From an uncultured Verrucomicrobiae bacterium (GTDB lineage Bacteria; Verrucomicrobiota; Verrucomicrobiia; Limisphaerales; UBA1100): 56,458 bases of DNA. Every line of letters begins with the position of its first letter. Position 1 is the first letter of the stretch. Of the stretch, positions 1-8,000 are shown piece after piece. A program made the position numbers and the translations under genes. The stretch covers positions 1 through 56,458 of the forward strand of contig CALKBX010000011.1 in NCBI GenBank assembly GCA_937775205.1, written 5' to 3'. The notes beneath the pieces were generated by a model. That model was not told the DNA's origin and did not search any database. It was given only the letters and a program-made list of their open reading frames with translations.

Positions 1-59
1 TTCCTCCTCCCACATCCCAACGCGAGAGTTAGTGCAGCTATAATTATTGTAGTCCGCAT
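1..59 (-). CDS. Lipoprotein, N-terminal fragment cut by window edge
   Basis: The minus strand opens with ATG at 59-57 and reads MRTTIIIAALTLALGC followed by GRR before the window ends. This is a short charged n-region, a hydrophobic core and a lipobox (LALGC), so a lipoprotein signal peptide is the direct reading. The start lies 7 bases after the stop of the sialate O-acetylesterase, in the same direction, so the two are probably co-transcribed. Nothing of the mature protein is visible and no function can be given. Confidence 0.6.
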   Translation of the reverse strand, partial: MRTTIIIAALTLALGCGRR

Positions 60-66
60 AGTCGAT

Positions 67-1725
67 TTATTTGCTGATCTTTTCCACCTCATAGGAGCCA
101 GTGGATTGGTGCGGGGTGAGCGGCCAGTTGTCGGTGCGGAAAGGGTAGGCAGGCAGTTCACGGAAATTAAGCAGGGTGCCATGGGGCAGGTTACTCCAAG
201 CGTAACGCACCGCCACCGGTTCCTTGATTTCCTCATGCCACACCACCAGTTGAGCGCCCTGAATGCGTGCGCGGCCGTGTTTAAATTCCTTATCTTTACC
301 GGCAATATAAAAGCCCTCGGCTACATCCTTATTAAGGCGCAAGCCCGCGCGCAGTTTCCCCCTCAAAATTGATATAGACTCTTGCCATCTTTAATCTCGT
401 GCGCCGCATAAATTGGCCCACGCCATTCGATGGGCTTATTGGATTTGTGGGGCAGTGGCCTTGTAAACCTCAGCCAAGGCCCAGCGCGCCAAGCGTTCGC
501 CCACCGGGCGCTTGTGGCCGGGGTGAATGCTGCCATTGGAATTGGTGTCGTAGGTGACAATGAGGCCGGTATTCTTAAAGCGGGCCCAAGTGAGATGCTG
601 AATCTCGCGGATGACATTGGTGTGGTGGTTCATGTCATAAGTCATGGAGCGGCGGGTGCTCCAGCCTGCTATTTGTACCAGCCCCACAGGGAGATTCTCA
701 TTGCCAAAGACCCGCCGCCAATCGGTGATCACCGCAGGGAAGGTGCGGTGAAAGGGTTTCCAGCTGGTGCCAAAGGAATTGTTTTCTCCCTGATAAAAGA
801 GCGCGCCGGCAATGGTCATTTTTGAGATAGGCAGGATCATCCCATTCATCATGCCTCCGGGTTGGCGTTTATTGGCCGGAGTGGTGTAGTTGTTTTGATT
901 GGGGCGGCGCGGTTCACGTTCACCTTTCGCCTTGGCTTCTGCGCGTGCTTTTTCCCACGCCTTAAGATCAGCAGCATAACGCTTGTCTGCACCTTCCTTC
1001 TCGCCGCCCTCACGCCATGCCTTCATTGCTGCATTAAATTGTTCAAGGTAAGGCCGCATTTCAGGGAAGGGCTTCAGGGTATCTTTCAAAACCCAGTGCT
1101 GGGCCATGGTGCCACCCCACGAAACATCAATCAGACCCACAGGCACCTTGAGCCGGCGACTGAGGCGCTGGGCAAAATAGTAGCCCACGGCCGTGCAGTT
1201 CTCCACCTGCTCGGGGATGGCTTGTCGCCAGTTACCTTCACTACTGGTTTCATCTGTTACAGGGAAATCCTCCTGCGCAGTAGGGCGGGCGATGTGGGGC
1301 AAACGAATGAAACGGATATGCGGTGAATCAGCTGAAGCCACTTCCAGATCCGAATCGCGCGAGGAGCGTAAACTCCACTCCATATTACTTTGCCCACCAC
1401 ACACCCAAACCTCACCCACGAGAATATCAGTTAGGGTAATCTTTTCGGTGCCGGATGTAACAACCAGTTCGCGTCCTTTGAAGCTCGTCTCGAGCTTATC
1501 AAGTAGAAGCAACCATTGGCCCTCGCCATCGGCCTTGGCAGATTTGCTTTGCCCGGCGAATTGCGCTTTTACTTCCGCCCCCGCCTTGGCCCAACCCCAG
1601 ATATGCACGGGCTTGCCCTGCTGCAGCACCATTTTGGGCCCGAAGATATTCGGTAGCCGTAGTGTTTCCGCAGCAGAAAGATTGCAGGCAAATAAAATGA
1701 GGGCCAAAAAACGAATCGTGCGCAT
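67..1725 (-). CDS. Sialate O-acetylesterase (SASA/SGNH family), frameshifted near its C-terminus
   Basis: Secreted carbohydrate esterase expected to remove O-acetyl groups from sialic acid or other acetylated glycans. It starts with a Sec signal peptide ending near residue 19. The SGNH nucleophile block GQSNM is at residues 111-115 (Ser113), and later come LFYQGENNS and a SIHPGHKRPVGERLARWAL block holding the catalytic His. The frame starting at 1725 meets a stop at 436, but family-like sequence continues in the other two frames: WRGPIYAAHEIKDGK near 376-420, then GLRLNKDVAEGFYIAGKD to the stop at 67. At least two indels between about 360 and 445 are needed to restore it. It is either a recent pseudogene or an assembly error. 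It is divergent from the isomerase at 1809. Confidence 0.8.
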
Positions 1726-1738
1726 GGCGACATTCTAT

Positions 1739-1765
1739 GGGGGAGGGTAGGGGGAAGGGAAAGGG
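1739..1765 (+). other. G-quadruplex-type G-run cluster in a divergent intergenic region
   Basis: Five runs of three to five G (1739-1743, 1745-1747, 1750-1754, 1757-1759, 1763-1765) are separated by one to three bases. This fits the usual G-quadruplex sequence rule. It lies in the 83-base gap between two divergent genes, so it could influence transcription of either one. Confidence 0.4.
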
Positions 1766-1808
1766 TTAAATGATTGCCGCCCGCGTACTGGCGCGGCACA
1801 GTCCCCGC

Positions 1809-2704
1809 ATGCATCGCCGACAATTCATCACCACCACCGCAGCTGCCGTTGCATCTGCGCCTTTGTTACAAGCCGAGGCTCTCGGGAAGAAAAGACGCAA
1901 TCCGTTTTGTGTGTTCACCAAGCCCTTCCAGTCGTTGAGCTATGATGACTTGGCGGACCTCATCGCCGAGCTGGGCTTTGATGGCATCGAAGGCACCATC
2001 CGCCCCGGCGGCCACATCACGCCCGAGCAAGTGCCCGATGAATTGCCCAAAATGATGGAGGCCCTTCGCAAGCGGCAAGCTCGAGCTCACCATCATGGCC
2101 TCGGGCATCAATAACGCCGACGACAAACTCAACGTGCAGCAACTCCGCGTGGCCGCCAAGCTCGGCGTGAAGCGTTATCGGATGGGCTATTATAAGTACG
2201 ATCTCAAACGGCCTGTTGCGAAACAGCTCGACGAGTTTCGGCCCATTCTAAAAAACCTCGTGGCGCTCAACAAAGAATTGGGGATTCAGGCGATTTACCA
2301 AAACCATTCCGGCAGCAATTACGTGGGCGCGCCGATGTGGGATTTGCACGAGCTGTTCAAGGCGCACGATCCCACCCACGTTTCGGTGGGGTTCGATCTC
2401 AGTCACGCCAAGGCCGAAGCCATGCGCTCGTGGCCGTTGCAGTGCGAATCTGCTGCGCCCGCGTATCGGTGCGTTGTATGTGAAGAGTTTTAAGTGGGTC
2501 GATAGCAAGCGCGAAAACTGTTCCCTCGCCGAAGGCATTGTGGACAAAAAATATCCGCGCCAACTCATCGCCAGCGGCTTCACCGGCCCCATCAACCTGC
2601 ACGAGGAATACTTGAATCACCGTGATCCAAAAATGATCCCTCAACATGTGGATGCGATCCGGAAAGACATCGTCACGCTCAAGAGCTGGTTGGGTTGGAG
2701 TTGA
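1809..2704 (+). CDS. Tat-exported sugar phosphate isomerase/epimerase (TIM barrel), two frameshifts
   Basis: Xylose-isomerase-like TIM-barrel protein (AP endonuclease family 2). The ATG at 1809 gives MHRRQFITTTAAAVASAP, a twin-arginine-type signal, and fits better than the upstream in-frame start at 1770. Homologous sequence runs through three frames: to about 2075 (ELGFDGIEGTIRPGG), then KLELTIMASGINNADD through VGFDLSHAKAEAM to about 2450, then LLRPRIGALYVKSFKW to the stop at 2702-2704. Two one-base indels, near 2074-2085 and 2447-2455, reconstruct one continuous protein of about 298 residues. The stop overlaps the dtd start by one base. The role in secreted carbohydrate metabolism is inferred from its neighbours. 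Confidence 0.75.
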
Positions 2705-3150
2705 TGATTGCTGTTCTCCAACGCACCCGCTCCGCCAAGGTCACCGTGGGCGATCGCGTCACCGGTGAAATCCAAACCGGGTTGGTGATCCTCCTCGGCG
2801 TGGCCAAGGGCGATGCGGAGGAGGACGCAAATTTTCTGGCCGATCGCATCGCGGGTTTTCGGATTTTTAATGACGCCGATAGCAAGATGAACCGTTCTAT
2901 TCGCGACGTGGACGGCGCGGCCTTGGTGATCAGCCAATTCACCTTGGCTGGCGATTGGCGCAAAGGACGGCGGCCCAGTTTCACCACGGCTGCGGAGCCG
3001 GCGGAGGGCGAGCGGTTGTACGAATATTTTTGCGAACAACTGCGCGCACTCAAAGTGCCCGTGCAAACCGGCGAGTTCGGCGCGATGATGGACGTGAGCC
3101 TCATCAACGATGGCCCCGTCACCTTCGTGATGGACAGCCGCTCACAATAA
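2704..3150 (+). CDS. dtd: D-aminoacyl-tRNA deacylase
   Basis: Cytoplasmic proofreading enzyme that hydrolyses D-aminoacyl-tRNA (and Gly-tRNAAla), protecting translation. The ATG at 2704 gives MIAVLQRTRSAKVTV, the standard family N-terminus, and 148 residues, the usual length. The family signatures are present: SQFTLAGD (commonly SQFTLYAD) near the middle, and the Gly-cisPro motif in NDGPVTFVMDS at the C-terminus. The start overlaps the preceding stop in TGATG. Nothing appears missing. Confidence 0.95.
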   Translation: MIAVLQRTRSAKVTVGDRVTGEIQTGLVILLGVAKGDAEEDANFLADRIAGFRIFNDADSKMNRSIRDVDGAALVISQFTLAGDWRKGRRPSFTTAAEPAEGERLYEYFCEQLRALKVPVQTGEFGAMMDVSLINDGPVTFVMDSRSQ

Positions 3151-3168
3151 TTTCAAACTGTCGCCGCC

Positions 3169-3546
3169 ATGGAAGAAAATGAAGAAAATGAAGTAAATGT
3201 CGAAGCCCTCACCGCCAAGGCGGAAGGCGGCGAAGTGGAGGCGCAATATGAGTTGGGTTGGCGCCACGCCCTGGGGATGGGCGTAGAGCTCGATGACGAT
3301 GTGGCGGTGGAGTGGCTGCAACAAGCGGCCGCGGCGGGCCACATGCTGGCGCAAAATAATTTGGGCGCGCGGCATTTTTCGGGCGACGGCGTGGAGCAGG
3401 ATTTGTTGCAGGCGTATCGGTTCTTTTTTCAGGCGGCCAATCAGGGCGATCGCAAGGCGGGCAAGAATCTCGATGCGGTGGCGCGGCAATTGAGCGAGGC
3501 GGATCTCGCCGCGTTGAGGGCGGAGATGGGCGCGCCACCGGACTGA
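3169..3546 (+). CDS. Small Sel1-repeat protein
   Basis: This 125-residue protein without a signal peptide starts MEENEENEVNVEALTAKAEGG. The first codons are a short repeated GAAGAAAAT unit. Two or three Sel1-like (SLR/TPR-type) repeats follow, with the pattern EAQYELGWRHALGMGVELDDD and AQNNLGARHFSGDGVEQD. They form helical hairpins for protein-protein contact. The C-terminus (LSEADLAALRAEMGAPPD) is non-repetitive. It lies 18 bases after dtd and is probably in the same transcript. The partner and process are unknown. It is followed by a second, lipoprotein Sel1 gene. Confidence 0.75.
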   Translation: MEENEENEVNVEALTAKAEGGEVEAQYELGWRHALGMGVELDDDVAVEWLQQAAAAGHMLAQNNLGARHFSGDGVEQDLLQAYRFFFQAANQGDRKAGKNLDAVARQLSEADLAALRAEMGAPPD

Positions 3547-3563
3547 GATTGTAACGTTCCGGC

Positions 3564-3592
3564 TTGATGAGCGTCTCCATTTTTGCTACTGT
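3564..3592 (+). promoter_or_regulatory. Possible sigma-70-type promoter before the Sel1 lipoprotein
   Basis: TTGATG at 3564-3569 and TACTGT at 3587-3592 are separated by 17 bases, giving a start point about 20 bases before the ATG at 3621. Each box matches the E. coli consensus at four positions, so this is a weak prediction. Confidence 0.3.
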
Positions 3593-3620
3593 CTCTCCAT
3601 TCCAAGGGCAGTATTTTGCT

Positions 3621-4430
3621 ATGAAAACAAATTTGAGCATTTGTGTGGCGGCGGGTTTGACCGTGGCGTTTTTACTGGCGGGTTGTGGATCCACAGACGG
3701 GGGAGGCACCACGGAAATTGTGGTTTCACCGCCGAATGGATTTCCGCATCCGGCTGACGTGCCGTCGCCCATCGAACAAAACAAAGCCGAGGCGGGCGAT
3801 GCAGTTGCGCAGTTTCACTTGGCGTTGAAGCACGACATCGCCGGGCAATCGGCCACCGCGGCGGCGTGGTACCAAAAGGCCGCCGATTCGGGGCTGGCGC
3901 AGGCGCAGTTTAATTATGCGTTGATGCTCGAAAAAGGCGTCGCCGGAAAGCAGGATACCCCGCTGGCCGTGGTGTACTACGAACGCGCCGCGCAGCAGGG
4001 GTTAGTGGAGGCGCGCTACAATTTCGCGCTGATGCTGGCCGAGGGCCGCGGCGTATTGGAGGATGATCAGGCGGCAGCCACATGGATGAAGCGCGCGGCC
4101 GATCAGGGCTATTCCAATGCGCAATTCCAAATGGGCTACCTCCACAAAGTAGGCGAAGGCGTGCCCAAGGATGATGCGGAGGCCGCGAAATGGTTTTTGC
4201 GCGCGGCAGAAAATTTGCATATGGACGCCCAATATTACACGGGCTTGTGTTACGCGCACGGTATCGGTGTGGAGCAAGATCTCGTGCAAGCTTACAAATG
4301 GCTGAACCTCGCCGCCGCTGCCAGTCACGCGAGCGCCCAGCGCGACAAGGAAATACTCACTGACCAAATGATCCCCGAAGCTGTAGCCGAAGGGCAACGC
4401 TTGTCCGTCGAATTTCAAGCCGCGCAGTAA
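3621..4430 (+). CDS. Sel1-repeat lipoprotein
   Basis: The ATG at 3621 gives MKTNLSICVAAGLTVAFLL then AGC, a good lipoprotein signal with Cys near residue 22, so this start is preferred over 3564. After a Ser/Gly/Thr-rich linker come about six Sel1 repeats (for example AQFNYALMLEKGVAGKQD, ARYNFALMLAEGRGVLED, AQFQMGYLHKVGEGVPKD, AQYYTGLCYAHGIGVEQD). Sel1 repeats are alpha-helical scaffolds that bind other proteins. Lipidation suggests a scaffold at the inner or outer membrane facing the periplasm. It is 269 residues with no enzymatic domain. Confidence 0.8.
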   Translation: MKTNLSICVAAGLTVAFLLAGCGSTDGGGTTEIVVSPPNGFPHPADVPSPIEQNKAEAGDAVAQFHLALKHDIAGQSATAAAWYQKAADSGLAQAQFNYALMLEKGVAGKQDTPLAVVYYERAAQQGLVEARYNFALMLAEGRGVLEDDQAAATWMKRAADQGYSNAQFQMGYLHKVGEGVPKDDAEAAKWFLRAAENLHMDAQYYTGLCYAHGIGVEQDLVQAYKWLNLAAAASHASAQRDKEILTDQMIPEAVAEGQRLSVEFQAAQ

Positions 4431-4479
4431 CCTTCCCTTGCCGTTTCGTTAGTGGACGGGCACACTGTGCCACCGAGCG

Positions 4480-5034
4480 ATGGCCGCAGTATCCAGAAAT
4501 AAAATTATCGTCGTATCCTTGGCAGGGTTGGGTCTGACATTGGCCATTTTTTTGGCGGTGACGTTGAAGGACAAAAAACCGGCAGACCTTCCACCGCCAG
4601 CGAAGGCTACAAATTCCACAAACAATCCCGCGCCAATTCAAACCAACGCACCGGTGATTCCTCCCACCAATTCCCCACCCGTAACCCCCTCCACTCCCAC
4701 AAGCGATCCCTTACTACGCGCCCTCCAGCAAAAGGGAACACTTAAGGCCGTTCTGGAATCGCTGGCGGTGGATCACGGTTTTGATGCGGAAGGGAATTTG
4801 CTGTGGCTGGGGTTCGGTAATTTGCCGGTGACCGATGAAGCCCTCGCCAAATTGGCCGGCGAAACAAATCTGCACGCGCTATATTTGTACGACACAAAAA
4901 TCACCGATGCCGGCCTCAAACACTTGTCCGGTCTGACGGCCTTACGTTTGCTCCTGATCACTGCCACCCCCGTGACCGACACCGCCGTGGCCGAGCTGGA
5001 AACCGCTCTGCCCGAATGCGTGGTAGTGCGTTAA
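4480..5034 (+). CDS. Membrane-anchored leucine-rich-repeat protein
   Basis: This 184-residue protein has an N-terminal transmembrane segment (about residues 8-27), a Pro/Asn/Thr-rich linker (about 36-80) and a C-terminal domain with LRR-like units. The units are LPVTDEALAKLAGETNL, then ITDAGLKHLSGLTALR, then PVTDTAVAELETALPEC. This T-D-A-G-L-K-H-L type is common in planctomycete and verrucomicrobial proteins. The anchor and low-complexity linker suggest that the LRR domain is displayed outside the cytoplasmic membrane. The ligand is unknown. Confidence 0.65.
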   Translation: MAAVSRNKIIVVSLAGLGLTLAIFLAVTLKDKKPADLPPPAKATNSTNNPAPIQTNAPVIPPTNSPPVTPSTPTSDPLLRALQQKGTLKAVLESLAVDHGFDAEGNLLWLGFGNLPVTDEALAKLAGETNLHALYLYDTKITDAGLKHLSGLTALRLLLITATPVTDTAVAELETALPECVVVR

Positions 5035-5054
5035 CCGGAATACTATCAGCGGGG

Positions 5055-5089
5055 CTTTGACTTTCTACTTTTGACCTTTTACCTTTGAT
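5055..5089 (+). repeat. Period-7 tandem repeat directly before a start codon
   Basis: Five consecutive heptamers are visible: CTTTGAC, TTTCTAC, TTTTGAC, CTTTTAC, CTTTGAT. They end two bases before the ATG at 5092, occupying the position where a ribosome-binding site would lie. No Shine-Dalgarno sequence is seen there. Confidence 0.8.
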
Positions 5090-5091
5090 GG

Positions 5092-8000
5092 ATGAACTCC
5101 GTCCGGCTGCTGCTTCTCCTTGCGTTTACCATTCCGGCCCTCGCCCAAACTCACGTTCCCAAAAGCTCCGCCAATCGGCTGGTTTATCTCGATGACCCCA
5201 GCCCGTTTTATCCCCACCGCGATTTCCCCAAGCTCATCACACCGCAATGGGTGGGCGAGGAGGGCGTGGAAGCGGTTGTCACTTTGGGCATCGACGATAT
5301 GCGGGCGGCGGCGGGGTATGAGAAATTTTTGCGGCCGATTTTGGAGCGGTTAAAAAAAATCGATGGGCGCGCGCCGGTGAGTATTATGACGTGCCGCATT
5401 GCGCCGGATGACAAGCAGGTGCAGGCGTGGCTCGCGGAGGGGGTGTCCATCGAGGTGCACACGCTCACGCATCCGTGTCCGCTTTTGCAGAAGGGCAATT
5501 TTGTGCAGGCGGCGAATGTCGTTCACGGCGGGGTGGATTTGCTCAGCCAAATTAAGGGGAACAAACCGGTTGCTTATCGGATGCCATGTTGCGATTCGAT
5601 GAACAGTTTGAGCCCGCGCTTCTTTGCGGAGATTTTTAACAAGACCAGCGCGGACGGCCGATTTTTGAAAATCGATTCGTCGGTGTTTAATATAACCACC
5701 TCCAAGGACAAATCGCTCCCGCGCGAGTGGGTGTTGGACAAGGACGGTACCGAGCGCTTCGCCAAGTATCTTCCGCGCAAAGCCACGCCCAAACATCGCA
5801 AGGGGATGCGCACGATGGGTTCGTACGTGGGCACGATTGAGGATTATCCGTATCCTTATGTGGTCAACCGCTTGTGCTGGGAATTCCCCTGCACCGTGCC
5901 CAGCGATTGGGAGGCACAAAATCTCATCGGCAGCCAAAATCCGCAACTGCTCGAGGATTGGAAACGCGCCCTCGACGTCACCGTGCGCAAACAAGGCGTG
6001 ATGAACCTCGTCTTCCACCCCCACGGCTGGAGCAGCTCCGAGCAACTCGTCGCCCTCATCGACTACGCGCAAAAGACGTACGGCAAGAAGGTGAAGTTTT
6101 TGAATTTCAAAGAGTGCGCGGAGCGGTTGGAGAAGAATTTGTTGAAGGGGAATCCACTGCGCGACAAACGCGGCTGGGACAACGGAGTGCGGATTGTGGA
6201 TTTGGACAACGATGGTTTTATGGACGTGGTGATTGCCAACAAGGAAAGGAAAATCACTCGCCAATGGAAGCCGAAGGAAAGCAAATGGCGAGAAACTAAA
6301 ACCCCATTCGAATTGTCGTTTGTTCTCGGGCACAAAACCATTGCCGGTAAAGCGTTGGTTCCAGATGGTAAATTTCCTCAAAAAATATTGCAGGCGCTAA
6401 GGGGTTTGCATTCAAACGAATCAGCAAAAATGGGCGTGTTAAGCAAGGGCGGAGGTGCAGTGATTTTTACAAGTTCAATAGGTCCAGTTGTCCCAACGGT
6501 TTTCAAATGGGAGTTCATCAAAGGAGAATGGGTGTGGGGTACCGGTAGTCTGCCTTTTGATTTTGATGATGTTTTCATGTTTCGGGATGTTGACAACGAC
6601 GGAGTTTGTGAATTGATTTCGGCTGAATATGAAATTGATAAACAAAACTCAAAATTAACGGGCAAAATGTCGGAAACAATGATTCACAAATGGAATCCCA
6701 AAAGAAAAGGATGGGAAAGGTTACCGTTCAACATTCCTGGAAATGTTACCATCTTTAACGAAGTCGGCCGCGAACCCAGCCTCCGCTTCATCGACCTCAA
6801 CGGCGACGGCTTTGATGACATTGTTTTTTCCAATGAAAAGCGCTGGGGCGTTTATCTTTGGGAGACGCGGGTGAATCCGGGGTTGGGGTGGAAGCCGGGA
6901 TGGACGATGGCGCGCGAGGGGAAGCGCGGGGACAAGGATGCTATCCCGATGATTTCGCGCGGGGGCAAGCATCCGAATAATGGCGCGTGGTTTCATAGCG
7001 GGCACTTGTGGGTGCAGAACGAGGACACGGCGCATTTGCCGGATGTGGTGGATCGGCGGTCGTTTAAGCAGTTGCTGGATTTCGGCGGGCCGAAGGCGAA
7101 GGAGCCGGAGGAAAGCCGCCGCTGCTTCCAAGTGCGCGAGGGCTTTGAGGTGCAGCTCGTCGCGAGTGAGCCGCAGGTGCGCGACCCCGTGGCGTTCGAC
7201 TGGGGCGCGGACGGCAAACTTTGGGTGGCCGAGATGGGCGATTATCCCTCGGGCATTGATGGAAAAGGCAAGCGCGGCGGCGTGGTGCGTTGGCTGGAGG
7301 ATGCCGATGGCGACGGGCGTTATGAAAAATCGACGGTGTTTCTCGAGGGCCTGAATTTTCCCAATGGCGTGATGCCGTGGGGCAAGGGCGTGCTCATCAG
7401 CGCCGCGCCGGACGTCCTCTACGCCGAGGACACCACCGGCGATGGCCGCGCCGATGTGCGCCGCGTGCTCTTCACCGGCTTCCGCGAGGGCAACCAACAG
7501 CATCGCATGAACGGCTTCGCGCTGGGCTTGGACAACTGGATTTACGCCGCCAACGGCGACAGCGGCGGCACGATCACCAGCAAAGCCACGGGCAAGCGCG
7601 TTAATATTAGTGGACGCGATTTTCGGTTTAAGGTAACCGGCGAATTCGAGGCCGTCGCGGGCCAAACGCAGTTCGGTCGTTGGCGTGATGACTGGGGGAA
7701 TTGGTTTGGCAATAACAACCCAAACTGGTTGTGGCATTATCATGTGCCGCTGCGTTACCTCGCGCGCAATCCGCAGCTCGCCGTCGGGGCCACGCGCCGC
7801 AACACGTTTTCCAGCAACCGCTGTTTCCCCATCAGCGCCAAGATGGTGCGCCCGAATCAACCGCAAAGCTACGGTCACGTGACCAGTGCCAACAGCGCCA
7901 CGCCTTATCGCGGCGGCTTGTTCGGCAAGGATTTTGCGCGCAGCGTGTTCATTAGCGAACCGGTGCACAACCTCGTCCATCGCGAAGTGCTCGTGCCCGA

